The translations under genes and the position numbers were made by a program. A DNA stretch of 64,000 nt from CANKHA01 sp963731585 (GTDB lineage Bacteria; Pseudomonadota; Alphaproteobacteria; Rhizobiales; Xanthobacteraceae), in contig CAVSWC010000013.1 of assembly GCA_963731585.1 (NCBI GenBank), positions 620,001-684,000 of the forward strand, in the 5' to 3' direction. Under the pieces are notes generated by a model, which saw only the letters and a list, made by a program, of their open reading frames with translations, did no database searches and had not been told where the DNA came from. Position 1 is the stretch's first letter. Each line of letters begins with the position of its first letter. Shown here one piece after another: positions 36,938 to 46,272 of this stretch.

Positions 36938-37735
36938 GTGAAGACACAGGCAGCCGATCAGGCAGACAGCAGGGAAGATATGCCGACCTGCGTCGTCGGG
37001 CTCTATTCATTCCCGCGCTCGGGAAATACCTGGCTTCGTCAAATCGTCGCCTCGGCACTCGATATTCCAGCGAATATGCTGCAACGGTTCGTATCGGACA
37101 TGGCCTATGGGCAGATCGTGACTCACCCAATTGTCTACGAAGACCAGCAATGGTATTTCTACAAGTCGCACCACAAATCGCTCGTCACAGAACATCGCGG
37201 TCGGACGATCAGGACCGACAAGATCGTTTACATCTATCGGCATCCGCTCGACGTGTTTCTGTCATACCTGAATTTCGCTTCAAAAAATGTGAACTCAAAG
37301 CTCGGAGAAGTTCTGCAATTGCAGATCGACAGCGTCGAAAAGCTGTCGAAGGAACAGTTGGCGGCGCTGTTCTCGGTTTTCATGAGCTACGGCACGATCA
37401 CGCCGCAAAACCGCGCGTATGGCGGATATTTCGAGCATGTGGGCAATGCCTTTGCACTGCGCGACGGTGGTGCTGACATCCACATCATGCGCTATGAGGA
37501 TCTGCTGAATAATTTTGCGCCCACGGCCGGTAAGATGTTCGAGTTTCTCGGCCTATCCGTCGGCGATATCGAAGCCGTCCACGGCGAAGCCGACAAGCGC
37601 ACGGCGCAGGACGGCAAGTTTTTCTGGAAGCGGCAATCGAAGGTGCACGAGGAATTCCTGACGAAGGAGCAGATCTCAGCTTTCAACACGACCTTCCACG
37701 ACAAGCTCGTCGCCATCGGCTATCCGCCGGAGTAA
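36938..37735 (+). CDS. Sulfotransferase domain protein
   Basis: A 265-residue PAPS-dependent sulfotransferase. The 5'-phosphosulfate loop is SFPRSGNTWLRQ near residue 25; the 3'-phosphate loop is VYIYRHPLDVFLSYLNF. The C-terminal GKFFWKRQ region binds the adenine portion. The GTG at 36938 is chosen because it has AAGGAG nine bases upstream; an earlier GTG at 36920 overlaps this site. Placement after the epimerase and RgpF-like genes suggests sulfation of a surface glycan. The acceptor is unknown. Confidence 0.87.
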   Translation: MKTQAADQADSREDMPTCVVGLYSFPRSGNTWLRQIVASALDIPANMLQRFVSDMAYGQIVTHPIVYEDQQWYFYKSHHKSLVTEHRGRTIRTDKIVYIYRHPLDVFLSYLNFASKNVNSKLGEVLQLQIDSVEKLSKEQLAALFSVFMSYGTITPQNRAYGGYFEHVGNAFALRDGGADIHIMRYEDLLNNFAPTAGKMFEFLGLSVGDIEAVHGEADKRTAQDGKFFWKRQSKVHEEFLTKEQISAFNTTFHDKLVAIGYPPE

Positions 37736-37949
37736 CGGTCAGAAGATTGACACGGGTTGGCGCGCCCGGGCTTCCAGCCAGCGTCGCCCCTGACCACGAT
37801 TTCGTGACTAAATTGGCGCGCTTTGACGCAGTTTCAGGCCGGAAAGCCCTCGTCAAGCCGGTTGTCTAGCGACCGGCCATCGCATTATGTTTTGTGAGCC
37901 GTGCGTCGATCGCGGCTACGCGGCGTAAGAACGGTCCTGGGAGAACACG

Positions 37950-38993
37950 GTGATCAGCAAACTGACTTCAACTCTGTGTGCGGGCGTTTTCAGCCTTTTG
38001 GGTCTTGCTTTCGGGCTTTCGCCGACGCTGGGGCAAGCGCCAGCGCCGTCCTGGATCATTCCGGAGCTTCTGCAGGCCGCCAAGGCAGAGGGGACGCTGA
38101 CGATCTATTCCTCAATGAACGAGCAGGAGGGTCTTCCGCTCTGGAAGAAATTCGAGGAAGCCACTGGGATCAAGACAGAATACGTCCGCGCTAACGACAA
38201 CGCCTTGATGGCGCGCACCGCAATCGAGCGGCGCGCCCAGCAGCGCAGTTGGGACGTGGTCGTCAGCACCGTGGTCAGCCGTTTGCCACAGGATTTTTTG
38301 CTGCCGATCGATCCGCCGCAAGCCAAGGAGATCAAGCCGCAGGCGCGTGATCCGAACCGGCGCTGGTATGGCGTCTATGCCAATTACAACGCACCTGCGT
38401 ACAATACCAAGCTGGTCAAGCAATCCGATCTGCCGAAGAGCTACGAGGAGTTTCTCACCAAGAAGGAATGGAAAGGCAAGGTCGCCATCGATGTCACCGA
38501 CGCCCATTGGCTGAATGCGATGTATATTCATTATGGCGAGGAGAAGGCCCGTAAACTGGTGAGCGACCTTGTCGCGACGCTCGATCCGGTTCTGACCGAC
38601 GGCCATCTCGCGCTGGCGCGGTCGGTGGGCGCCGGCGAGTATATGGTCGCACTCAATAATTACGCATCGCTCACCTCCAATGTGAAAATCGCCGGCGGCG
38701 ATACCGACTACTGGGTGCTGGAACCGGTCGCGCTGTTCTACGGTCAGGTCGGGGTCAACACGCTGGCGCCGCATCCCAATGCAGCCAAGCTTGCAGCGAA
38801 CTTTCTCTTGAGCAAGGAAGGGCAGGAGATGTTGCCTAAAGCCGGCCGGCTGCCGGTGCGGGCGGACGTGACGCCGAACCCGCCGGACTCCTTCACGCGC
38901 CTGGAATCCAAGAAAGTCATTCTGATTCAATTTTCGGGCGAAGAAGAAAAGAAGTGGCTGAAGCTCTTCCAGGACCTGTTCAGGCCGAGATAG
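37950..38993 (+). CDS. Extracellular solute-binding protein (Fe3+-type ABC)
   Basis: A 347-residue periplasmic binding protein with a signal peptide (start GTG, GGGAGAAC upstream; about 28 residues to LGQA). The body shows AEGTLTIYSSMNEQEG, WKKFEEATGIKTEYVRAND, YEEFLTKKEWKGKVAIDV and PHPNAAKLAANFLLSKEGQEM. This is the family of Fe3+/2-aminoethylphosphonate-like binding proteins. Directly downstream are a permease gene and an ATPase gene, so a complete importer is encoded. Cargo cannot be named; iron is only the family default. Confidence 0.87.
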   Translation: MISKLTSTLCAGVFSLLGLAFGLSPTLGQAPAPSWIIPELLQAAKAEGTLTIYSSMNEQEGLPLWKKFEEATGIKTEYVRANDNALMARTAIERRAQQRSWDVVVSTVVSRLPQDFLLPIDPPQAKEIKPQARDPNRRWYGVYANYNAPAYNTKLVKQSDLPKSYEEFLTKKEWKGKVAIDVTDAHWLNAMYIHYGEEKARKLVSDLVATLDPVLTDGHLALARSVGAGEYMVALNNYASLTSNVKIAGGDTDYWVLEPVALFYGQVGVNTLAPHPNAAKLAANFLLSKEGQEMLPKAGRLPVRADVTPNPPDSFTRLESKKVILIQFSGEEEKKWLKLFQDLFRPR

Positions 38994-39043
38994 GGTGTTG
39001 AACCAACACTTCTTCCCACCGGACCGTCCGGGAGTGACCGCAG

Positions 39044-40814
39044 TTGAGTTTCGCGCGTCCTAGCATGCCCTCGCTGGCGGGCTCGCCGTTCGGCTGGCTG
39101 GCAAGGCTTCGCCTTTCGCATCTGCTGCTCGTGATCTGTGTCGCGGTCGTCGGCTGGCTGGTCTTTGTGCCGCTGTCAGCGCTGCTTTTGACGGCATTTA
39201 CCGAAGACAACATTTACGGCTTCGGCCCTCCGACTTTCGATAATTTCATCGAGGCCTATTCGAGCTGGCACATCCTGCGGCTGTTCGGAAATTCGCTGCT
39301 CTTTGGCTGCGGTACGGCGATTACCGCCTTGATCATGGGCGGTCTTGTTGCCTGGGTGGTGGAACGCACCGACGCTCCCGGTGGCGAGCTCTTCCATAGT
39401 CTGGCGTTGCTGTCCTTTGCCGTGCCCGGTTTGCTCACCGCCATGGCCTGGATTTTCGTCCTCAGCCCGAACATCGGCTGGCTGAATACCGGCCTGAAAA
39501 ATTATCTGGGCTTTTCCACCTCGCCCATCAACATCTACACGATGGCTGGAATGATTTGGGCGCTGTCCAGTCATTACTTTCCGCTCGCTTATCTTGCGCT
39601 TGGGCCGGCTTTCCGTGTGCTGGACGTGCGCATGGAAGAGGCGGGGCTGGTATCCGGCAGCCGCTATTGGCAGATCCTGTGGCGCATCACTTTTCCGCTG
39701 TTGCGGCCGGCGATTCTGTCCGCGCTGCTCTTGCTCTTCATCCTTGGCATCTCCTCGTTCGAGGTTCCGCGGCTGATCGGCCGGCCGGGCCGCATCGACG
39801 TCTTCACCACGGAAATCCAGGCCGCAACCAGCGGCGCGCCGCCGTCGTTCGGTATCGCGAGCGCGCTCAGCATCACGCTTCTCCTGGTCTGCCTGGCAGC
39901 AATCCTTTTCTATCGGCGCGCCACGCGCGATGCCGAGGCTTTCGCCACCATCACCGGAAAGGGCTATACGCCCACCCGTATCAGAACTCGGTCCGTGGCG
40001 CTGGCCGGTCGCGCTTGCCACAGGGCTGTTGTTCCTGGCCGCGCTTGGCCTGCCGCTGCTGACGCTCGTCTGGCAGTCGTTCTTCCGCAATCTGGCGCCG
40101 TCGTTGTTTGCGTCGGACCTGCCTTTTACCCTGGATAATTACAAATTCATCCTGAGCTATCCGATCTTCATATCCGCTGTGAAAACCAGCGTTACGTTGG
40201 CGGCAATGTCGGCCACCGTCGTCGTCGGACTCACTTTTGTCATGGCGTGGATCGCGCAGCGTTCGGCGACGGGGTACGGCTGGCTGCTCGACGCGCTGGC
40301 TTTCATTCCAATCGCTATTCCGAGCGTGATCATCGGCGCCAGCGTGCTCTTCGCCTATCTCGTGGTGCCGATCCCGATTTACAACACGATCTGGATATTG
40401 CTGGTAGCTTACGTTACCAGCTATCTGCCTTATGGAATGCGCTTTGCCTCCGGCGGCATTGCGCAAATCCACAAGGAGCTCGAAGAGGTGGCGGAAGTTG
40501 CCGGCGCGCGATTGCACCAGATATTCTTCCGCATCCTGTTGCCGCTGCTCGCGCCTTTCCTTCTGGCGGGATGGATTTACGTCTTCGTGCTGGCCGTGCG
40601 CGAGCTGGGGGCGTCCATTTTCTTGGTCGGTCCCGGCACGCACGTGCTTGGCACCATCAGCCTGACTATGTGGGAAGAGGGCGGAAGCTATGGCGCAGTG
40701 AGCGCGCTCGGCGTCATTCAGATTATTCCGCTGATTTTCATTGTTGCCGGACTGCGCTGGATGGAAACTCGCCTGCAACGGGGGGCAGATACCAGCGCGA
40801 TCGCACGACCATGA
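39044..40814 (+). pseudogene. ABC permease with two transmembrane halves (FbpB type), frameshifted
   Basis: Two FbpB-like permease halves in one protein. The first (from TTG 39044, or ATG 39065) contains FVPLSALLLTAF and EEAGLVSGSRYWQILWRITFPL (EAA loop). The second half begins ELGPWRWPVALATGLLFL and contains EEVAEVAGARLHQIFFRILLPL. Frame 2 (39044) is left near 39980-39985 and the chain continues one base over, in frame 3, to 40814. The joined length is about 589 residues, typical of this family. One extra base explains the break. It lies between its binding protein and ATPase, so it is probably functional in the organism. Confidence 0.8.
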
Positions 40815-40823
40815 TGAGGACCG

Positions 40824-41924
40824 ATGTTTGTTATTGAAGATCTGTACAAGACCTTTCAAGCGGGAGGGCAGACCGAGGTCCATGCCATCGACGGCGTCAG
40901 CTTGAATGTCGAAACTGGCAAGCTGCTTACGCTTCTGGGACCATCGGGCTGCGGCAAGACCACGACCCTGCGCTGCCTGGCCGGACTCGAGCGCCCCGAT
41001 CGCGGACGCATCGTCATCGACGGCAGGGTCGTTTTTGATTCCGAGCAACGCATCTTCGTGCCGCCGAGCGAACGCGCGCTCGGGATGGTGTTTCAGTCTT
41101 ATGCGATCTGGCCGCACATGACGGTGTTCGAGAACGTGGCCTTTCCCCTGCGTGTGGCACGCGACCGCAAATATTCCGCCGCGGAGATCAAACAGGAAGT
41201 CGGCCGTGTGCTGGAGATGGTGCAACTGAGCGGATACGAAAACCGCGCCTCCACCCGGCTTTCAGGCGGCCAGCAGCAACGCCTGGCCTTCGCACGCGGC
41301 CTCGTCCGCAAGCCGAACCTGCTGCTGCTCGACGAGCCGTTGTCGAACCTTGACGCCAAATTGCGCGAGCAGATGCGGGTCGAATTGAAGCGGCTGCAGC
41401 GCACGCTGGGCGTGACCACGGTTTACGTCACCCATGACCAATCGGAAGCGCTGGCCTTATCTGACGAGATCGCAGTCTTCAGCGCTGGCCGCATCATCCA
41501 GCGCGGCAGCCCGCAGGAAATCTATCGGCGGCCAAGGAGCCAGTTCGTTGCGGATTTTGTCGGCTCGGCCAATTTCTTTCACGGCACCGTTGCCGAGCGG
41601 AGTAATGACGCTACCACCGTGGATACGCCGCATGGGGTGATCCGTTGCAGCTTCGTTGAGCCGGTGCAGCCGGGGCAGGCTGTCATGGTCACGGCGCGGC
41701 CTGAGGACCTGACCATTTCGGAGAAGCATCCCGGCGACGGACTGAATGTCTTCGCAGGTAAGATCGCGCATCGGGTCTTCCTCGGCGAAGTCACCGACTA
41801 TTTTGTGGACCTGGGTGAAGGTCGGGAAATTCGGGTGCGGGCCGCGCCGGACATCGAGCTCAACATCGGTCGCGCAGTGCATGTGGGCATCCGCCCACAG
41901 CAATGCGTGGGATTGGCGTCCTGA
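40824..41924 (+). CDS. ABC transporter ATPase (FbpC/PotA type)
   Basis: A 366-residue cytoplasmic ATPase. The Walker A is GPSGCGKTT, the signature LSGGQQQR, the Walker B LLLLDEPLSNLD and the H-loop TVYVTHDQSEA. A C-terminal TOBE regulatory domain follows, with HVGIRPQQ. It pairs with the binding protein at 37950 and the permease at 39044 to form one importer, 10 nt after the permease stop. Similar to Fe3+ or thiamine/spermidine ATPases; substrate unknown. Confidence 0.9.
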   Translation: MFVIEDLYKTFQAGGQTEVHAIDGVSLNVETGKLLTLLGPSGCGKTTTLRCLAGLERPDRGRIVIDGRVVFDSEQRIFVPPSERALGMVFQSYAIWPHMTVFENVAFPLRVARDRKYSAAEIKQEVGRVLEMVQLSGYENRASTRLSGGQQQRLAFARGLVRKPNLLLLDEPLSNLDAKLREQMRVELKRLQRTLGVTTVYVTHDQSEALALSDEIAVFSAGRIIQRGSPQEIYRRPRSQFVADFVGSANFFHGTVAERSNDATTVDTPHGVIRCSFVEPVQPGQAVMVTARPEDLTISEKHPGDGLNVFAGKIAHRVFLGEVTDYFVDLGEGREIRVRAAPDIELNIGRAVHVGIRPQQCVGLAS

Positions 41925-42008
41925 GCCCGCACCGATTCCGATAGAGCCCATTGATTTATCGGATGAAGGTCTTGTGGAATGGGTAACGGCCTTTGGAAGG
42001 ATTCTGAC

Positions 42009-43005
42009 ATGCAATCCATGAAATACAGGCAGCTTGGCAGCAACGGTCCGCGTGTTTCCGCCGTCGGTTTGGGCTGTTCAGGCATGAGCGGCGATTACGG
42101 CGTGCCTGATGACGCCGAATCTATCGCAACCATGCATCGCGCGATCGAACTCGGCGTCAACCTGTTCGACACGTCGGATGCTTATTCGGCCGGCAAGAAC
42201 GAGGAACTGATCGCCAAGGCAATCAAGGGCAAGCGCGACAAGGTCTTGATCGCCACCAAGTTCGGCAATGTGCGCGGGCCGGACGGCCAGCGCGGCGGCA
42301 CCAACGGCAGCCCGGAATATGTGCCGGTCGCCTGCGAGGCAAGTCTGAAGCGCCTCGGCATCGATGTCATCGATGTTTATTTTCAGCACCGGGTGGATCC
42401 CAAGGTACCGATCGAAGATACGGTCGGCGCCATGGCCAAACTCGTCGAGCAAGGCAAAGTCCGTTATCTCGGCCTGTGCGAGGCGGGAGCCGACACCATC
42501 CGCCGCGCCCACAAGGTGCATCCGATCGCAGCGCTGGAGACCGAATATTCGCTGTGGTCGCGCGACATCGAAGGCGCAGATCCTGCCGACCATCCGGGAG
42601 CTTGGCATTTCGCTCGTCGGCTATTGTCCGCTCGGCCGCGGCTTCCTTACCGGCGCCTTCAGGCAGCGTGACGACCTCATTCCTGCCGACCGCCGGCATG
42701 CCCATCCACGTTTTCAGGAGGGCAATTTCGAGCAGAATCTCAATCTGCTGCGGCCGATCGAGTCCGTCGCCCGCCAGAAGGGATGCACGATGGCGCAGGT
42801 GGCGCTTGCATGGGTGCTCGGACGCGGGGACGACATCGTCCCGATCCCCGGAACCAAAAAACGGAAATTCCTGGAAGAGAATGTCGGCGCGCTTGGGGTT
42901 GCTCTTACCGAGTCCGAGTCGGAAGCGCTGGAAACGGCCTTGCGGCCCGCTGCGGCTGCCGGCCTGAGATATCCGGAATTTCAGCTCAAGGGTCTTGGAA
43001 TCTAG
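42009..43005 (+). pseudogene. Aldo/keto reductase (YajO/general stress protein 69-like), frameshifted
   Basis: Starts at the ATG 42009 with GGAAGGA upstream: MQSMKYRQLGSNGPRVSAVG. The Asp/Tyr region NLFDTSDAYSAG, Lys in VLIATKFG and His in VYFQHRVDP give the family tetrad. Frame 3 is open to 42671, but the true continuation (ILPTIRELGISLVGYCPLGRGFL) is one base over from about 42572, ending at 43005 with GLGI. The joined length is about 331 residues. One extra base near 42570-42578 explains it. It lies between the importer ATPase and the TctC gene and could be in either transcript. Confidence 0.8.
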
Positions 43006-43129
43006 GGATTTCAAACGCCGCGGGATGCGACCTTTAGGGAGGTTTCGCGGCCTGGCGCGGCATGACAAGATTGGCTTGAGCTGCGGCCTGCAAGAACCGC
43101 TGCCCAGCAAACATCAGGGAGAGAAAGCG

Positions 43130-44149
43130 ATGATGAGCAAATTGCCCTTTTTGACGCGCCGATCTTTCTGCGGCGGCGTCGCTGCCGCCGCCGGACTGCC
43201 GCTTGTCTCGACGCGTGGCGCTTGGGCGCAGGCACCCTATCCCTCGCGGGCCTTCCGCGTGATGATCCCCACCGGCCAGGGAGGCGGGGCGGAGCGCTTG
43301 GCGCGCTCTTTCGATGGCCCGTGGTCAAAGCTGCTCAATAACCAGCCGTTCGAATACGAATTCCAGGCCGCCGCCGCCGGCCAGGTCGGCTACACGCTCT
43401 TCGTGCAGAAGCGCGATCACGACGGCTACAATCTGCTGTTCGGCAACATGGGTCCGGAAATGATCATGTATGCGACGCAGAAGCCTGACTTCAAATTCCC
43501 GCAGGACTTCATCTATTTCTGCCGCACCGACATTGATGACTCGTGCGTCTTCGTGCGGAAGGATTCGTCATATAAGAGCATCAAGGACGTGGTCGAAGCG
43601 GCCAAGAAGAAGACTCTCAATGTCGCACTCAGCCGCATTCCGCATCCCGCCACCATCGGCATGCTGGCGCTGGGCGAGGCTACCGGTGCGAAATTCAACT
43701 TCATTCCTTACGGCGGCGGCAATCCGACCTATACCGCGCTGCTGAGCGGAGAGGCCGACGTCGGCGCATTGCCAATCACCGGGGTGCTGTCGCTGAAGGA
43801 CAAGTTCCGTGTGCTCACCGTCTTCAATGATAAGAACCTCTTCGCCTCTGCGACGGAGAATGCACCGCCGGTCAACGCCGCCTTCGGCACCAGCATTCCC
43901 GAGCTGTCCTCCTCACGCTCCTGGGCGGTGCATACCAAATGGGCGGACGCCAATCCCAAGGAGTTTGGCTTGCTGGAAAGGACAGCCAAGGAAGTCACCT
44001 CGTCTGCGGAATTCAAGGAAGCCTTCATCAAGACCGGGGCGCCGCCTGAGGCTCTCGCCTATGGCGATCGCAAGGTCTGCACCGATTACGCGTTGAACAT
44101 GGTCAAGCTGGCGCAGAAATACGAGAAGCAACTTACCGCCAAAGGCTAA
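43130..44149 (+). CDS. tctC: Tripartite tricarboxylate transporter binding protein (TctC/Bug family)
   Basis: A 339-residue periplasmic protein. A twin-arginine-like signal (TRRSFCGGVAAAAGLPLV) is followed by the Bug-family fold: FRVMIPTGQGGGAERLARSF, HDGYNLLFGNMG, PYGGGNPTYTALLSGEADVG. The start ATG (43130) follows AGGGAGAG. It is the first gene of a TctC-TctB-TctA set, which imports carboxylates such as citrate; the actual ligand of this protein cannot be read from sequence. Confidence 0.87.
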   Translation: MMSKLPFLTRRSFCGGVAAAAGLPLVSTRGAWAQAPYPSRAFRVMIPTGQGGGAERLARSFDGPWSKLLNNQPFEYEFQAAAAGQVGYTLFVQKRDHDGYNLLFGNMGPEMIMYATQKPDFKFPQDFIYFCRTDIDDSCVFVRKDSSYKSIKDVVEAAKKKTLNVALSRIPHPATIGMLALGEATGAKFNFIPYGGGNPTYTALLSGEADVGALPITGVLSLKDKFRVLTVFNDKNLFASATENAPPVNAAFGTSIPELSSSRSWAVHTKWADANPKEFGLLERTAKEVTSSAEFKEAFIKTGAPPEALAYGDRKVCTDYALNMVKLAQKYEKQLTAKG

Positions 44150-44173
44150 AAAAAGACGCTAAGCGGAGGGCCT

Positions 44174-44689
44174 ATGAGTCACGCGGATCCGGAGGCCGGG
44201 CGCGGGATAAAACCCGCCCTCGGCGCGCATTTCATTATTCCGCTGCTGGCCTGCGGTTTGACGTTTTATTTTCTGGTTTCAACCTGGAACCTCATTTGGG
44301 AAGCCAGGTCGACCGGGACCTTCATCGGTGTCATTCTGGTTGGCCTTTGCATCGCGCAATTCCTGCGGCTTGGATTGAAGGTCGCCAGGGGAGAGGCCAG
44401 CCTTGGCCTCGGAGATTTGGTTGAAGACACGCTCTACAACCGGCAACGGCTCGCTCTCCTTGTGCTCACGGCGGTCTTTATTGCAGCATTGCCCTTGACC
44501 GGTACGACCGTCGGATTGTTCCTGGTCATCATCGCGATGACCCGCCTGATGGGCGTTCGTGACTGGCGTGTCCTTGTCGCGCTGGCGTTTTTGGCCGCGA
44601 CAACGGTGCATTTGCTCCTGATCTATGCGCTCGGCAGCAAGCTTCCGCAGGGCGTATTTAAATCTGTCTTGCCTTTCAGCGGCGGCTGA
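44174..44689 (+). CDS. tctB: Tripartite tricarboxylate transporter small membrane subunit
   Basis: A 171-residue protein with four hydrophobic segments: IIPLLACGLTFYFLVSTWNL, FIGVILVGLCIAQFL, LALLVLTAVFIAALPLTGT and DWRVLVALAFLAATTVHLLL. Size and topology fit TctB. It lies between tctC and tctA with 24 and 2 nt of spacing. Confidence 0.85.
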   Translation: MSHADPEAGRGIKPALGAHFIIPLLACGLTFYFLVSTWNLIWEARSTGTFIGVILVGLCIAQFLRLGLKVARGEASLGLGDLVEDTLYNRQRLALLVLTAVFIAALPLTGTTVGLFLVIIAMTRLMGVRDWRVLVALAFLAATTVHLLLIYALGSKLPQGVFKSVLPFSGG

Positions 44690-44691
44690 CC

Positions 44692-46224
44692 ATGGAAGTT
44701 TCCAGCGCCCTGCTGTTTGAGACATTCCTTCGCTCGATCGCGCTGTGGTGGGTCATCATTCCCGGCATGCTGCTGGGGATCGTGGTGGGTATCCTGCCAG
44801 GCTTCAGCGCACAGAACACGCTGATCATCCTGTTGCCGCTGACGCTGTATCTGCCGGTAGAGACCGGGATGGCCTTCATGATCGCCCTCTACTGCACGAC
44901 GCAGCTAGGCGGCGGAATTCCGGCGATATTGTTCAACATGCCGGGGGAGGGCGGGGCGGTCGCCACCACGCTCGACGGCTATCCGATGACCAAGAAAGGC
45001 CAGGGACAGCAGGCGCTCGTGCTGTGCTTTGCCGCTTCGGCTTTCGGTGGCATCGTCACCACCATCGCGACCATGGCGATGCTGCCGGTGCTTGCAAAAA
45101 TCGGGCTCTATTTCCGCAGCGTCGAGATGGTGGTGGTGATCGTCTTCGGGCTGACGCTGATCGCGGCAATTGCGTCGAAGGATCTACTGAGCGGCCTCGT
45201 GGCGGGCTTTGCCGGACTGATGATCGGTACCATCGGCGTCGATCCGGTCTTTGGCACGCCGCGCGCCACCTTCGGTGTCCTCGAACTTTATGATGGGGTG
45301 CCGCTCATTCCCACCCTGATCGGTCTCTTCGCCATCTCGGAAGCCTTCGTGATGCTCGAGCAAGAGACCATCGTCCGCAAGGAAGATCTCGAGAAAGCAA
45401 AAAACGCCAAATGGGCCGACACGCTGGAAGGTCTTCGCATGAATGCCAGATATTGGTGGCAGACGATCTGGACCTCGCTGATCGGGCTCATCATCGGCAT
45501 TCTGCCGGGGGCAGGCTCCACGGTTGCGGCATTCCTCGCCTATCACTACTCGAAGCTGATGTCGAAGACGCCGGAACTCTACGGGACCGGCCATCCTCCT
45601 GGCGTGATCGCGCCGGAATCGGCGAATAACGGCGTTACCTCGGGCACGCTGGTGCCGGTCTTCGCGCTCGGCATCCCGGGAGGCACCACTGGCGCGATCA
45701 TGACGATCGTGCTGACTTATCACGGCATCGTTTTGGGTCCGCGCCTCTTCATCGAGCACGCGGACCTCGTTTATGCCGTCTATATGCAGATGCTCGTTTG
45801 CTATTTGCTGATGGCGCTGATGATCCTGCCGCTGGCCCGCTACATGAGCCGGGTGGTGCTGATACCGACGCGATTCCTGGTTCCGCTGATCCTGTCGTTG
45901 GTGACCATCGCCGCCTTCTCCGAGCGCAGCTACGTCTTTGACATGGGCCTGGCGCTGTTCTTCGGCGTGATCGGCTATATCGCGCGCAAGACTCGCTACG
46001 AGGTAACCGCCATGCTGATCGGTGTGCTGATGGGTCCGCTGTTCGAGACATATTTCCTGCGCTCGATGCGGGTCGGTCAGGGCGACCTTATGATCCTGTT
46101 CTCCTCGCCGCTGGCCAATGTGTTGTGGCTGATGGTAATCGCGGCGCTTGTGCTGCCCTACTGGCGCAGCCGCAGACAGAAAGGCGTGCTCGCGCAGGCG
46201 GTGGAGGCGGGGCATGAATCATGA
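44692..46224 (+). CDS. tctA: Tripartite tricarboxylate transporter large membrane subunit
   Basis: A 510-residue permease with about 10-12 helices and the conserved TctA motifs: GILPGFSAQNTLIILLPLT near residue 32, GGGIPAILFNMPGEGG near 75, LDGYPMTKKGQGQQAL near 95 and the mirrored GILPGAGSTVAAFLAYHYSK near 275, which reflects the internal repeat. It needs TctB and TctC. It starts 2 nt after tctB. Confidence 0.91.
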   Translation: MEVSSALLFETFLRSIALWWVIIPGMLLGIVVGILPGFSAQNTLIILLPLTLYLPVETGMAFMIALYCTTQLGGGIPAILFNMPGEGGAVATTLDGYPMTKKGQGQQALVLCFAASAFGGIVTTIATMAMLPVLAKIGLYFRSVEMVVVIVFGLTLIAAIASKDLLSGLVAGFAGLMIGTIGVDPVFGTPRATFGVLELYDGVPLIPTLIGLFAISEAFVMLEQETIVRKEDLEKAKNAKWADTLEGLRMNARYWWQTIWTSLIGLIIGILPGAGSTVAAFLAYHYSKLMSKTPELYGTGHPPGVIAPESANNGVTSGTLVPVFALGIPGGTTGAIMTIVLTYHGIVLGPRLFIEHADLVYAVYMQMLVCYLLMALMILPLARYMSRVVLIPTRFLVPLILSLVTIAAFSERSYVFDMGLALFFGVIGYIARKTRYEVTAMLIGVLMGPLFETYFLRSMRVGQGDLMILFSSPLANVLWLMVIAALVLPYWRSRRQKGVLAQAVEAGHES

Positions 46225-46272
46225 TTGTTTTTCGGCTAACGGAAAAACGAGCTTGGCAAGGAGCATCGGGTA

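Noticed and set aside
45184..46215. 343-codon minus-strand frame inside tctA
   Set aside because: Antisense shadow of a well-conserved permease with a His/Arg/Gln-rich product.
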